From Mycolicibacterium baixiangningiae (GTDB taxonomy: Bacteria > Actinomycetota > Actinomycetes > Mycobacteriales > Mycobacteriaceae): a DNA stretch of 64,000 nt. A model generated the notes under the pieces. The model was not told the DNA's origin. It ran no database searches and saw only the letters and a program-made list of their open reading frames with translations. The DNA lies in the NCBI RefSeq assembly GCF_016313185.1, contig NZ_CP066218.1, positions 3,100,001 through 3,164,000 of the forward strand, read 5' to 3'. This document shows positions 14,780-24,089 of the stretch, piece by piece; position 1 is the stretch's first letter; each line of letters opens with the position of its first letter. Both the position numbers and the translations under genes were made by a program.

Positions 14780-17389
14780 TCAGCCGCGCGTGACGATATG
14801 CCCAAGTGCGTCGCGATCGCCGACGCCGAGTTTCGCGCAGGCGCGGTAGATGTGTCCTTCGACCGTGCGGACGGAGAGCACCAACCGTTCGGCGATCTGC
14901 TTGTTGCTCGCCCCGGCCGCGATCAACTCGGCGATCTCGCGCTCCCGGCCACTGATCGGCAGGGGATTGGCCGCGACCTTCAACGCCGGAGTCCGGATAC
15001 CGCCGCACGCGCCCGCCAGCCGGTCGGCCTGAGCGGCCGCGTCGACGGCTTGACGCCTGTCGTCAACTGCCCGGTAGAGCGTCGACGCGTCGGCGAATGC
15101 GTCTGCCGCCGACAGCAGAGCGCCGAGCCGCTCGAATTGCTCTGCCGCCTCGAGCACCGCATCCGGGCGTGACTCGACGACCGCGGTCGCGTGGTCACGA
15201 TAGGCCTCAGACAGCGCCCCGCCGACGCTCGCGGTGAGTTCGAGCAACCGCGGTATGCACTCTCGATCGCCGAAGCGGATGGCGTCGTGCAGCGCGAGCA
15301 GTTCGAATCCGTGCTGTCCGGACTCGGCCGCGAGGTGTGCGGCGTCGAGCGCCTTCTCGACGGCGAGGCTCACGGTGCCCTCCGCCGCGGCCAGCCACCC
15401 CTCGGTCAGGCGCAGTTGCGGTTCGAATACCGCGACGTGGCGACCCACCCGGGTGCGGAGTTCGGCGATGATGCGGCGGGCCGCGTCGACCTTGCCGAGG
15501 ACGCAGTAGCACTGGGCCAGCAACAGGCGGGCCGGGAAGCTCCACGTCGCCGCACTCTCGGAGGTGAGGGCCGCGACCGTCTGCTCCATGGCCGCCACCG
15601 CATGGCCGAACCGCCCGCGCGCGACCTGCACAGTGCCGGCCAGCACATTGGCCATGCCCCACGCCAGGTACTGACCGGGTGAGGAGATGCGCAGGATGTC
15701 ACCGGATCGACGTTCGGCGGCGTCGAAGTCACCGGCGAGGACCAGCGCCCGCATTTCACCGAAAGCGCTGAGGTAGCGCAACAATCCGTCGACCTTCTGC
15801 TCGACGGTCAGTCCGCGCCGGGCGACTGATGCCACTTCCTCCAGCCGACCGGCCTGTGCCAGCGCCAGTGAGCCCCCGATGATGGCCCATTCGACGGCCG
15901 AAGCAGGAGCGGCAGGTTCGTCGAGCACCCGGCGCGAGAGCCGAATCGCATCCGGCAACTGGTTCTTGAACGCCAGCGACGCCGCACAGAGCCCGTCGAG
16001 GAACAACGTCAGCGACGGGTGGCTGACGCGGGAACGCAATAGCGTCAGCACCTGATCGGCAGTATCGGCGTCACCCATCGACCACTGCAGGTTGGCGAGT
16101 CGGGCCGCCCCCCACAACGTCAGCTCCAGTTCGTTGAGCTGTTCGGGGTCGAATGCGGTCAGGATCTGGTCGGATTCGGCGGCTTCGCCTTTCCACAGCA
16201 GGGCCCGGGCCAAACACTCGCTGGCCGCGAAGCCCCCACCGCGGTTGACCGCCGCGCGGGCGAGGCGCTCACCGAGCGTGATGTTGCCCAGCGCGACGGC
16301 ATCGCGGGCGGCCGCCACCAGCAGGTCGGGACTCGGTGGTTCGTCGCTGTCCAGTGTCAGCTCGGCAAGCCGGATCCGCTCTCCGGGGTTGATCACCGGG
16401 CGGTCCCGCAGTGTGCGGACCAGTTCTCCGCGTACCCGCCGCGCCGCCGCCACACCGAGACGCCGACGGATGACCTCACCGAACAGTGGGTGGGTGAACT
16501 GAACGTCGAGGCGGTCGGCTTCCTCGGTGATCCGCACCAGACCTCGGACCTCCGCCTGTTCGACCGCGTCCGCACCGGCCAGCGCGGAGAACGCGTCGAG
16601 CCCGAGCGGCTCGCCGAAGGTGAGCAGGTGCAGCGCGTGCAGGACATCGGGTGGCAGCTGCTCGATGCGCACATCAAGCAACGACGCCAGTTCCGAAGTG
16701 ACAGAGGCTCGTCCGCGCAGTTGCCAGACACCGCGCACCTGGCGCAGGGTGCCCGCTTCGATCGCTCCCTCCACCAGGTGGCGCACGAACATGGCGTTGC
16801 CGCCGGAGGCTTCCCAGATCAGATCGGCGGACAACCCTTCCACCCGTCCACCCAGCGCCTGCTCGATCAGCCTTGAACACTGCACTTTTGTGAAGGGTTT
16901 GAGGTGCAGGCGCTGGAGATAGCCGTCCTTCCACAGCGAGGTGATGGCATCGGGAACCGGCTCCCCATCGCGGATGGTGGCCACGATGCGCACCGATCCG
17001 TCGAGCGCCAATTGATGCAACAGGGTCGCCGACAATTGATCGAGCAGGTGCGCGTCGTCGACGCCGATGATCGAATGCTCTTCGGACAGGATCGTCTGCC
17101 GGGCTGCCGCCAGGAAGGCCATCATGTCGCGGGCCGTCGCCGAGCCCACCAGGTGTGCGAACACCCCGAGCGGAATGCTGCGCGCCGATTCGGTCGCGGC
17201 GATCCACTGCACGTGGTCGGGCAGGGATCTGGTGACCAGCCGAGCCAAGGTGGTCTTTCCGACTCCGGCGTCGCCGAAGAGCACGATTCCGCATCCGTCG
17301 CTGTCCGGCAACAGCGCGGATTGAATCATTTTGAACTCATTGTCCCGCGAAACAACGGGCCACGGCTGTGACGCCACGAAATCACACAA
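14780..17389 (-). CDS. LuxR family regulator, large ATP-binding (LAL/MalT-like) type
   Basis: An 869-residue regulator. The N-terminal AAA/STAND ATPase has Walker A G-D-A-G-V-G-K-T-T (39-47) and Walker B I-I-G-V-D-D-A-H (about 101-108). A long tetratricopeptide-like helical region follows (~350-780). The C-terminal LuxR HTH runs over the last 65 residues (I-S-G-R-E-R-E-I-A-E-L-I, S-N-K-Q-I-A-E-R-L, R-T-V-E-G-H-I-Y). The start appears to be TTG at 17389, with GTG at 17377 possible. LAL proteins integrate a small-molecule or protein signal with ATP binding. The sugar transporter just downstream on the same strand is a plausible target. Confidence 0.92.
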   Translation of the reverse strand: MCDFVASQPWPVVSRDNEFKMIQSALLPDSDGCGIVLFGDAGVGKTTLARLVTRSLPDHVQWIAATESARSIPLGVFAHLVGSATARDMMAFLAAARQTILSEEHSIIGVDDAHLLDQLSATLLHQLALDGSVRIVATIRDGEPVPDAITSLWKDGYLQRLHLKPFTKVQCSRLIEQALGGRVEGLSADLIWEASGGNAMFVRHLVEGAIEAGTLRQVRGVWQLRGRASVTSELASLLDVRIEQLPPDVLHALHLLTFGEPLGLDAFSALAGADAVEQAEVRGLVRITEEADRLDVQFTHPLFGEVIRRRLGVAAARRVRGELVRTLRDRPVINPGERIRLAELTLDSDEPPSPDLLVAAARDAVALGNITLGERLARAAVNRGGGFAASECLARALLWKGEAAESDQILTAFDPEQLNELELTLWGAARLANLQWSMGDADTADQVLTLLRSRVSHPSLTLFLDGLCAASLAFKNQLPDAIRLSRRVLDEPAAPASAVEWAIIGGSLALAQAGRLEEVASVARRGLTVEQKVDGLLRYLSAFGEMRALVLAGDFDAAERRSGDILRISSPGQYLAWGMANVLAGTVQVARGRFGHAVAAMEQTVAALTSESAATWSFPARLLLAQCYCVLGKVDAARRIIAELRTRVGRHVAVFEPQLRLTEGWLAAAEGTVSLAVEKALDAAHLAAESGQHGFELLALHDAIRFGDRECIPRLLELTASVGGALSEAYRDHATAVVESRPDAVLEAAEQFERLGALLSAADAFADASTLYRAVDDRRQAVDAAAQADRLAGACGGIRTPALKVAANPLPISGREREIAELIAAGASNKQIAERLVLSVRTVEGHIYRACAKLGVGDRDALGHIVTRG

Positions 17390-18105
17390 TACTCAGATCT
17401 GGGGTCCGCGTATTCGCGGTTTAATCCATATATGGACTTATCCACTTAACGCATCAACGCGACGGCATTTCGGACGCCGTGTGGCCCGAATTTCTTGTTA
17501 CCGTATGCAAATAACATTCGTGGGGCAATCGCGCGACCGCGTACCGGACTACGCTAACCGCGGCTTCTCTCGGGCCCCACACTCGGTGGCCATGAGATCC
17601 GCTCAGCACAGTCAGATCCGACCACCGGCGCACCGAGAGCCAGGCACCGCCGCGACCACCCGTTCCAGCCGGAACCCATTGCCAGGTATGCGATTTGAGC
17701 CGAACCGGACCACCGGAGTGCCCGAACCTGCTGAGCCACGCACCACCCGCGGGGGCCGGTGGCCGCGCGGATGCCCCTAACGGCGCATTCACCGACCGAC
17801 TCGCCCGCACGGTCCTGAAACGCTGGATGTGGGGCGCAGCGGCCGCAACTGCGGAGTATGGCCGCGCGCCCCGAACGTAAACGCCAGGTCACCCTGGAGG
17901 CACCGCGCAACGGGGTACGGGTGGCGGACGGCATTCCGCAGACGCCGGCCGCGGTGTCGAACACCGGTGATGGCCCGTGGGGGAGTGAAAAGCCCCGACA
18001 TCGCGGACCGGCTCCGCGAATTGCGCAACCCCCGAGGGCAATTCGCGGAGCCTGGGCTTTTCATCGGTGCCGCTGTTCGCGATCAACGAGGTCCTCATCC
18101 GACCG
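17390..18105. other. 716-bp intergenic region, no gene supported
   Basis: It lies between the 5' end of the LuxR gene and the 3' end of the peroxidase gene. The part next to the LuxR start is AT-rich for this genome (17380-17520) and probably holds its promoter. Reading frames in the middle (17550-17960, both strands) have atypical composition and no recognisable domain. The far end holds the strong hairpin at 17987-18062. No tRNA was recognised. Confidence 0.6.
17987..18062. terminator. Long composite stem-loop with two competing hairpins
   Basis: The outer arms gaaaagccc (17987-17995) and gggcttttc (18054-18062) pair. Inner arms gctccgcgaattgc (18011-18024) and gcaattcgcggagc (18038-18051) pair perfectly over 14 bp. 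An alternative, mutually exclusive hairpin uses tcgcgga (18001-18007) with tccgcga (18013-18019). The site is 44 bp beyond the peroxidase stop, so it is at least that gene's terminator. Confidence 0.6.
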
Positions 18106-19638
18106 TCACGGAAAGTCGCTGCCCTTTGTCGGTACGCCGGCAATGCGGATGATGGAGGCCAGTTCCCATTCGCCTGGGCTGTCGACGTTGTCGGTGCCAG
18201 GCTCGAGCAGGGGATCAGTGTTCGGCGTCCACGCGGGCGCAACGTTGAGCCACGACTGCGGGTCTCCAACGAGCAATCCGGCGAAGACGGAAGCGACGAT
18301 GATGGAGCCCACGTCGCCGAGGTGGTTTCCGTCGGCCTTGGATTCGGCCTCCTTGAGCAGGTAGAACCAGAGGGACGCGGGCTCGCCCGGTTCCAGATCT
18401 ATCGGTGCGAGGCCGAGCCGGGTGGCGATGTCCGGGCCACTGGGCAGTTCGAGGCGGATTCCGCGCAGGATGTTCCGGGATGCCAGCACGTTGTTGGCGG
18501 AACCCACCGAACCCTCATGCAGAAACGCCAGTGCGTTGGTCAGCTTGGTGTCGATGCGGTGTGCCCGTTGTGGGAATTCGCCTATTGACGATGTCATCCG
18601 CAGGAACCAGTCCCACTCGATCGCGTTGTCGATTCCGACCGGGCGGAAGCCGCGCAGGTCGTCACCCGAGCTGCCCGTCGTGTTATCGAATATCGGCACG
18701 AAATGCGTGTCGTCGAACCCACGGTGCAGGTTGGTCTTGTACTTGGACCGCACCATCGAATGGCCGAAACGGTAGGCGGCGCCGGAGAATTCCACCGGCA
18801 TGTACGGCTGGTCGTGCCAGTCGTAGATGTCTTCGAGTCCACGGGTCCACACGGTGCGCCCGTCGGCGGTGGTGTCCTTCTGCAGCGCCGCATCGTGGAT
18901 GACGGGATCGACGATGCGCTTGACGTAGTCGTGCCAGACCACCCACTGGTACAGCCATCGCAGGGTGGTCCGCGCCGCGGCGAAGGCTTCATGGTGCGAA
19001 CGTGCGACGGCCCGGTCGACAAGGGTGTTGTGCGCTGCCAGGAAGGCTACGTGCAGCTGACTGACGATGCTGTTCTCGTCGTTGCGAGGGTCACCGATCA
19101 GCGCACGTCCCTTGGTGTTTCGCGGCAGATCGTGTGCCGCGGTACCGCCGATGGGCGCGAGGAGGAACTTCGCCTGATGCGATGGTAGGTCGGTGTCGTA
19201 GAGGTAAGGCTGATCGTCGGGGCCGCGACCGTAGAGGTTGTCCAGATCGAAACGTGGCGTCCGGAAGTTGAACAGCCGGTCTGGATCGTTGTGGCGCTGC
19301 AGGCTCGACGTCGGATCGAAGGTGATGTCGTGGTCGACGAACTGGCCGAAGTACGTGTAGCCCGCAGGGATGGCAGACCCGAACTCGGCGTCCATATCGT
19401 CCTCGTCGATATCTCCGGGTGGTGTGGGCGTGCCGTCCGGCTCCAGCTTCTCCACCATCAAGGTGTTCGCTATGTTCAGGCACCAATCCTGAAGAGCCTG
19501 ACCGTCGGTGATGGGTACGCCGGCCCCATCGACCGGACGCCATGGCTCGAGGTCGTCGAACAACCGGCCGAACGGACCTTGGTAGAAGCGTGAGCGTGGT
19601 GCGGTCACCTCGCGTGCGGCGGTCGATCCGTGTGACAT
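18106..19638 (-). CDS. Haem peroxidase (animal/dual-oxidase-type peroxidase family)
   Basis: A 510-residue member of the peroxidase-cyclooxygenase superfamily. The distal His motif is F-G-Q-F-V-D-H-D-I-T-F-D (His103, preceded by the Asp that esterifies haem in animal enzymes). The proximal His lies in Y-R-F-G-H-S-M-V, with a catalytic-type Arg in the intervening helices. No signal peptide is seen, so it is probably cytoplasmic. It should use hydrogen peroxide to oxidise halides or organic substrates. Start at ATG 19638 behind an aaaggga ribosome site; no partner gene is adjacent. Confidence 0.9.
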   Translation of the reverse strand: MSHGSTAAREVTAPRSRFYQGPFGRLFDDLEPWRPVDGAGVPITDGQALQDWCLNIANTLMVEKLEPDGTPTPPGDIDEDDMDAEFGSAIPAGYTYFGQFVDHDITFDPTSSLQRHNDPDRLFNFRTPRFDLDNLYGRGPDDQPYLYDTDLPSHQAKFLLAPIGGTAAHDLPRNTKGRALIGDPRNDENSIVSQLHVAFLAAHNTLVDRAVARSHHEAFAAARTTLRWLYQWVVWHDYVKRIVDPVIHDAALQKDTTADGRTVWTRGLEDIYDWHDQPYMPVEFSGAAYRFGHSMVRSKYKTNLHRGFDDTHFVPIFDNTTGSSGDDLRGFRPVGIDNAIEWDWFLRMTSSIGEFPQRAHRIDTKLTNALAFLHEGSVGSANNVLASRNILRGIRLELPSGPDIATRLGLAPIDLEPGEPASLWFYLLKEAESKADGNHLGDVGSIIVASVFAGLLVGDPQSWLNVAPAWTPNTDPLLEPGTDNVDSPGEWELASIIRIAGVPTKGSDFP

Positions 19639-19724
19639 GGAATCCCTTTCGCTGTGTGACGACGATTGGGATGAACGTTGGCACCGCACGGGTGCAGGGT
19701 CGCGAGTAGCGCGCTACTCGAATA

Positions 19725-20303
19725 TCAGGCCGGCCACCGCGTCCGCAGCGGCGCGGGCGTCCAGGCCGGCCATGCCGGCGCACCGATCGGATCACCACCG
19801 GCGAATTGCGCGACGATCCGTGGCCCTTTTCGGTCGCTGTTGTCGTAGACGGTCGCGCTGTCGCAGGACCCGATTGCGCGCACCACGAGGTCCCAGAGCC
19901 GGCGGTGACGTTCGCGGATCTTCTCTTCGGCGACGTTGTGCCCTCCGGCGAGCACCCGGTGTTTGACGCGTTCGACCGCCAGATCCTCGGGGATCAGCAG
20001 GACGTGCAGGACGACGGTGTAATCGCGGGCGAGTGCTTCGTCGACGAGGTCGAGCTTGGAAGGATGGGAGAAGACGGTCTCGGCGATGAAGGACCGGCCC
20101 GCCTCGATCAACGCGGTGCGCGTGGCGGCGGCGACCCGAGCGGCCTGATAGGAGTGCCGCTCGGCGTCAGTGGGCCAGCGTTGTTTCGCGATCTCGTCGG
20201 CGTTGAGGAACGGGCTGCCGGGCAGCAGTGGGCCCAGGGTGAACGCGACGAAGGTGGACTTGCCGGCACCGTTGGGTCCGACGACGAGGTCGAGCCGGTG
20301 CAT
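19725..20303 (-). CDS. Zeta toxin-type P-loop kinase (toxin of a TA pair)
   Basis: A 192-residue P-loop protein: Walker A G-P-N-G-A-G-K-S at 9-16, then F-L-N-A-D-E-I-A (substrate Asp) near residues 33-40 and F-I-A-E-T-V-F-S-H near 72-80. This is the pattern of small zeta/PezT-like kinases, which phosphorylate UDP-N-acetylglucosamine-type sugars. It follows a ParD-like gene by 15 bp in the usual antitoxin-first order. Toxicity has not been shown; some chromosomal homologues are simply annotated AAA family ATPase. Confidence 0.82.
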   Translation of the reverse strand: MHRLDLVVGPNGAGKSTFVAFTLGPLLPGSPFLNADEIAKQRWPTDAERHSYQAARVAAATRTALIEAGRSFIAETVFSHPSKLDLVDEALARDYTVVLHVLLIPEDLAVERVKHRVLAGGHNVAEEKIRERHRRLWDLVVRAIGSCDSATVYDNSDRKGPRIVAQFAGGDPIGAPAWPAWTPAPLRTRWPA

Positions 20304-20318
20304 TCCCGACGGCGCCGG

Positions 20319-20711
20319 TCAGGCCGATGTGTCGTCGAGGACGACCGACGTGCCGTCGGGCCGGTACTGCACGATCCGCCCTTCCTCATCGAGCGCGACG
20401 GTGGTGACCCCTTGCGCAGCAAGGAGGTTTCCGTAGTCGGCGCCGGCGAGTTGCTCCTCGATGGCCGCGGAGATCTCGGCGTTGAAGACGACGCCCTCTT
20501 CGGAGGTCAAGGTGCTCAGGTCGGCCTCTCCCGCCAGGGCGGCTTCCACCCGCCGACGAGCGGCCGTGTGATGGCTGGAGACGGCGCGACCGACTCGCGC
20601 CCAGTGGTCGAGTTGCTGTTTGGCCGAGCGGCTCTGACGCGCACCCTCGGCCGCCGCGCTCTCGATCAGGTCTGCGGCGACGCGGGTCACCCGGTCGGCG
20701 ACATCAGCCAT
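20319..20711 (-). CDS. ParD-like/zeta-partner antitoxin
   Basis: A 130-residue protein (M-A-D-V-A-D-R-V-T-R-V-A-A-D-L-I). The helical N-terminus with S-R-S-A-K-Q-Q-L-D-H-W-A-R-V-G-R matches the ParD-like antitoxin family and is the likely DNA-binding part. The C-terminus (Y-R-P-D-G-T-S-V-V-L-D-D) resembles partners of zeta-type kinases. The ATG at 20711 is preferred over one at 20729, which lies inside the operator. Predicted to neutralise the downstream kinase and repress its own promoter through the two dyads at 20723-20756. Confidence 0.78.
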   Translation of the reverse strand: MADVADRVTRVAADLIESAAAEGARQSRSAKQQLDHWARVGRAVSSHHTAARRRVEAALAGEADLSTLTSEEGVVFNAEISAAIEEQLAGADYGNLLAAQGVTTVALDEEGRIVQYRPDGTSVVLDDTSA

Positions 20712-20722
20712 GAGCACCTCCT

Positions 20723-20756
20723 GTAGCAAGTTGCTACAAGTGTAGCAACCTGCTAC
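20723..20756. promoter_or_regulatory. Twin palindromic operators of the TA module
   Basis: Site 1 is gtagcaagttgctac (20723-20737), a perfect 7+1+7 dyad. Site 2 is gtagcaacctgctac (20742-20756) with 6-bp arms. Their centres are 19 bp apart, nearly two helical turns, so two dimers could sit on one face. Site 1 covers the ribosome-binding region of the antitoxin gene. Confidence 0.65.
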
Positions 20757-20792
20757 CGGGCGGCGCCAGGCTCGCGCGGATCGCGTGTCTTA

Positions 20793-21554
20793 TTAGAACT
20801 GGACGCCGCGCGTCAACGCTCCGTCCACGACCAGGTTCGTACCGGTGATGAAGCTCGCCGCCGAACTACTGAGGAACACCACCGCATTGGCCACCTCTTC
20901 GGGTGTGGCCATCCGGCCCGTCGGATTCAAACCGAGGGCATGGGCGAACAACTTCGGATCGTTCTCTTCGATCGACGACCACACCCCGCCGGGGAAGTAG
21001 GTGTTGCCCGGGCTGACCGTGTTGGCCCGCACCCCTCGGTCGGCGAGCTTGAAGGCCAAACCCTGCGTGTAGTGGATGATCGCGGCCTTCATGGTGCCGT
21101 AAGGGCCGGCCGCGAAATCGATCTCGCGACCGGACACGCTCGAAATCGTCACGATCGACCCGCCGCCGGCGGCCAGCAGGTGCGGCAACGCGGCGTCGAC
21201 AAGACCGACGGTACCCATCAGATCGACGTCGAAGGAGGTGCGCCAGTTATCCCCGGACTCCGGGATCGCCAGTGCGCTGACGTTGGCCACCACCCCGTCG
21301 AGCCCGCCCAGCGCGTCGGAGGCGTCGCCCACCCACTTCGTCAGCGCCGCGGAGTCACCGACGTCCACCGCGGCACCGACCGCCGTCGCCCCCTCGGCGG
21401 CCAACTCCGCCTGGGCCTGCGCGACGGCATCCTGGGAGCGCGCGCAGAAGGCGACGGCCGCCCCTTCGGCGAGTAGACCCTCGACGACAGCGCGGCCGAT
21501 ACCTCGGGTGCCGCCGGTGACGACGAACCGCTTACCCGAAAGGCCAAGATCCAT
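20793..21554 (-). CDS. SDR family oxidoreductase
   Basis: A 253-residue classical short-chain dehydrogenase/reductase. The cofactor loop is V-T-G-G-T-R-G-I-G (11-19). N-V-S replaces the usual N-A-G, the catalytic serine region is I-S-S-V-S-G, and Y-G-T-M-K supplies Tyr and Lys (about 154-158). The C-terminal G-T-N-L-V-V-D-G-A is standard. Substrate unknown. It lies 9 bp downstream of the acetamidase-family gene on the same strand. Confidence 0.88.
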   Translation of the reverse strand: MDLGLSGKRFVVTGGTRGIGRAVVEGLLAEGAAVAFCARSQDAVAQAQAELAAEGATAVGAAVDVGDSAALTKWVGDASDALGGLDGVVANVSALAIPESGDNWRTSFDVDLMGTVGLVDAALPHLLAAGGGSIVTISSVSGREIDFAAGPYGTMKAAIIHYTQGLAFKLADRGVRANTVSPGNTYFPGGVWSSIEENDPKLFAHALGLNPTGRMATPEEVANAVVFLSSSAASFITGTNLVVDGALTRGVQF

Positions 21555-21563
21555 GGAGTCTCC

Positions 21564-22577
21564 TCAGTAGGTGATTGTTCCGAGAGATGCTGCTGCCGAG
21601 CGCAATTCAGCGTGAATCCCCCCAAAGGCCGCGGACGCGGGGAGAAGGCGCTTGTCGATCTTGGTCACGGAGCTGTAATTGGTGTCGACGACATTGGCGA
21701 TGGGCGCCAGGGATATCTGGGTGAGCAATTGATACGCGTCGAGCCGGTCCAGCCCGTAGAGCTCGCCCAGCCAGGTGATCATCTCGACCTGCCCGGCTCG
21801 CCACGCCTCCTCGAGCGGCCGGCCCGAGCCGACGCAAATCAGGTGCGTATCGGTCTCCAGCCGCGGCCACGCCGGCCCACCGCCCTTGACGAGTTCGACG
21901 ATCACGGTCACGTGCATGGCGCCTTCGACCGCGGTGCCACACGATTCACCTTCGCCCTGGCGGTAGTGCCCGTCGCCCAGCGAGAACAGGGCGCCGGGGA
22001 CGTTGACCCGCAGGTAGCAGGTGGCGCCCGCGGCCATCTCCGGCGTGTCCATGTTCCCGCCGAACACATCGGGCACGAGCGAGGTCCGGACCTCGCGCCG
22101 GGCGGGGGCGACGCCCACCGTGCCGAGCATCGGGTTGGCGGGCAACGCGAGTTCGAAGTCGCTGCCCTGCGCAGAGAACGCCAACGTCTCTGCCGCGGAG
22201 TCGTATTCGTAGATGTAGGTGCGCTCCGGCAACGGGTCCTGCAATGTCGGACTGGCCGGCACACTGGTCAGGCCGCCGAAGAACGGGATCAACGTCGACG
22301 CGCCCCAGGTGCGCGCCGGTGTCAGGTCGACGAGGTGGATGGCGAGGGTGTCGCCGGGTTCCGCGCCCTCGATCCAGAACGGTCCGGTCTGGGGGTTGAG
22401 ATCCAGGGTGTTCAGCGCGGTCGTCGCGACGTCGGATGCGCTGGTGATCCGTCCGCCGTATGCATCCTCGGTCCACAGCGTCAGCGCTGTGGGTGCGGTG
22501 ATCCGCATGACCGGTGCGGCGCCGCCGAAGGTGAAGGCGAACTGCTCGGGCGACGGGACGAAGGTGACGTGGTCCAT
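21564..22577 (-). CDS. Acetamidase/formamidase family protein
   Basis: A 337-residue metal-dependent amidase (FmdA/AmdA family). Seen are G-P-F-W-I-E-G-A-E-P-G-D-T-L, the central P-R-R-E-V-R / D-V-F-G-G-N-M-D block, and G-D-G-H-Y-R-Q-G-E-G-E-S-C-G-T-A-V-E, which holds the metal and acid residues. It would hydrolyse a short amide to acid and ammonia; the exact amide is unknown. Start chosen at the third ATG (M-D-H-V-T-F). Likely co-transcribed with the SDR. Confidence 0.88.
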   Translation of the reverse strand: MDHVTFVPSPEQFAFTFGGAAPVMRITAPTALTLWTEDAYGGRITSASDVATTALNTLDLNPQTGPFWIEGAEPGDTLAIHLVDLTPARTWGASTLIPFFGGLTSVPASPTLQDPLPERTYIYEYDSAAETLAFSAQGSDFELALPANPMLGTVGVAPARREVRTSLVPDVFGGNMDTPEMAAGATCYLRVNVPGALFSLGDGHYRQGEGESCGTAVEGAMHVTVIVELVKGGGPAWPRLETDTHLICVGSGRPLEEAWRAGQVEMITWLGELYGLDRLDAYQLLTQISLAPIANVVDTNYSSVTKIDKRLLPASAAFGGIHAELRSAAASLGTITY

Positions 22578-22729
22578 GCCAGTCATCCTCACCCGGCGAC
22601 GACGCCACTGCAGCGTTTCCGCGCGCCACCCAAGACGCTTTCGACCGGCAACGTGACGGAGTTCTCACAGGTGGGCGCAAGGCCTCGCGTCAGCGCGGCT
22701 ACTGATTCGGAACGCCGATCCGACCCGGC

Positions 22730-23380
22730 TCAGCCGGAGGCGCCCAGGATCTTGATCGCGAAGACGAGGGAGTCACCCGGCTCGATTCCCGCGGCGGGCT
22801 GGCCTTCGGGGTAGCCGTCGGCGGGAACCATGGCGACGGCGACGGTGGATCCGACCTTCTGTCCGGCGATGGCCTTCTGGAAGCCCGGCACGACTCCGTC
22901 GAGGGGGAACTCGACCGGTTCACCCCGCTCGTAGCTGTTGTCGAACACCGTGCCGTCACGTCCGTTGACGCCCATGTAGCAGACCGACACCGAGGCCGTG
23001 TCCGCGACGACCGGGCCGTCCCCGGGCTGCAGGGTGTGCACCTGCGTCTCGGTGACACTGAACGGCGCCTCCACGTTCACCGACGGCGCCACCGCATCGG
23101 TGGATCCGGTGACCGCGACGCTGCCGGTGGTTCCGGGCAGCGTCCACTCGGGGGTGCCCCCGTTCGCCGGGGCGGCCGTCGGGCAGACGCTTGCCGCGGC
23201 CGGCGTGGAGGCGACCGGTGAGGGAAGCACCTCGTCAGCCCATGACGCGCTCGTCGTCGACGCGCTGGTCGCCGAGGTATCCGAATCGCTGCCGCACGCG
23301 GCGAGCATCATGACCAGCGATGCGGCACAGCCGGCAAGCGCGACGGGGTAGGACACACGAGAGAAGTTCACCGTCGTCAC
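22730..23380 (-). CDS. FKBP-type peptidyl-prolyl isomerase, lipoprotein
   Basis: A 216-residue exported foldase. The lipobox M-L-A-A-C-G-S places the lipidated Cys at residue 29. A Ser/Thr/Ala-rich linker follows. The C-terminal ~110 residues are an FKBP domain: D-T-A-S-V-S-V-C-Y-M-G, G-T-V-F-D-N-S-Y, V-P-G-F-Q-K-A-I-A-G, A-D-G-Y-P-E-G, and S-L-V-F-A-I-K-I-L. It should speed proline isomerisation of exported proteins at the outer face of the membrane. Confidence 0.88.
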   Translation of the reverse strand: MTTVNFSRVSYPVALAGCAASLVMMLAACGSDSDTSATSASTTSASWADEVLPSPVASTPAAASVCPTAAPANGGTPEWTLPGTTGSVAVTGSTDAVAPSVNVEAPFSVTETQVHTLQPGDGPVVADTASVSVCYMGVNGRDGTVFDNSYERGEPVEFPLDGVVPGFQKAIAGQKVGSTVAVAMVPADGYPEGQPAAGIEPGDSLVFAIKILGASG

Positions 23381-23401
23381 GCTACACAGGCGCGACGCGA
23401 G

Positions 23402-24007
23402 CTATGCCGGCCGGAGAATCGCGACGAGGAAGTCGGAGTCGTCGGTGAACGGCCGCAGATCCCAGGACGACAACAGCAGATCCGGCGCCAAGCCCGACTC
23501 GGCCGCGTCGGCGAGGAACTGGCCGAACGCGTAATCGCGACCGGCGCCGAAGCCGATCACCGCCCGGCCCCCGTCCGACAGGTGGGCGCGTAACCGCGTC
23601 AGCACCGGCACCCGGGTGCTGGGGGCGAGGAACGTCATGACATTGCCTGCCGAGGCGATCACCTCGAACGGCTCGGTGATGCCTCGCGCGGGCAAGTCGA
23701 GTTCGGCGAGGTCGCCGACGAGCCACTGCGGTCCCGGGTGATCCTGTTCGGCTGCCTCGATGAGTACCGGGTCGACATCGACACCGACCACGTGGTGGCC
23801 GGCCGCGGCGAGGTACCCGCCCATCCGGCCGGGACCGCATCCGGCGTCGAGAATGCGGGCGCCGCGCGGCGCCATCGCGTCCACGAGCCGGGCCTCACCG
23901 ACCAGGTCCGCCCCGTCGCGCGCCATGGTGCGGAAGCGGTCGACGTACCAGTGCGAGTGGCCCGGGTCGGCTGCGACCTTCTGCATCCAGCTGCTCTGCT
24001 CGACCAT
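23402..24007 (-). CDS. Class I SAM-dependent methyltransferase
   Basis: A 201-residue Rossmann methyltransferase. Motif I is I-L-D-A-G-C-G-P-G-R-M-G-G-Y-L (52-66), motif II acid is V-G-V-D-V-D-P (73-79), then D-L-A-E-L-D and V-I-A-S-A-G-N-V-M-T-F. The substrate-binding part is minimal, so the acceptor cannot be guessed. Stop-to-start distance to the FKBP lipoprotein gene is 21 bp on the same strand. Confidence 0.88.
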   Translation of the reverse strand: MVEQSSWMQKVAADPGHSHWYVDRFRTMARDGADLVGEARLVDAMAPRGARILDAGCGPGRMGGYLAAAGHHVVGVDVDPVLIEAAEQDHPGPQWLVGDLAELDLPARGITEPFEVIASAGNVMTFLAPSTRVPVLTRLRAHLSDGGRAVIGFGAGRDYAFGQFLADAAESGLAPDLLLSSWDLRPFTDDSDFLVAILRPA

Positions 24008-24089
24008 GTCAGCATTGTCGCAAGTCCGCCGAGGGTGAAAACGAAGGGCCGCCGCTTCTTTTGGCCAGTGGGGTCATAGCCTGAGTCCC

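Noticed and set aside
17331..17964. Frames of 118-149 codons in the LuxR-peroxidase gap
   Set aside because: Composition is unlike neighbouring proteins, no domain is recognisable and there are no ribosome sites; treated as non-coding.
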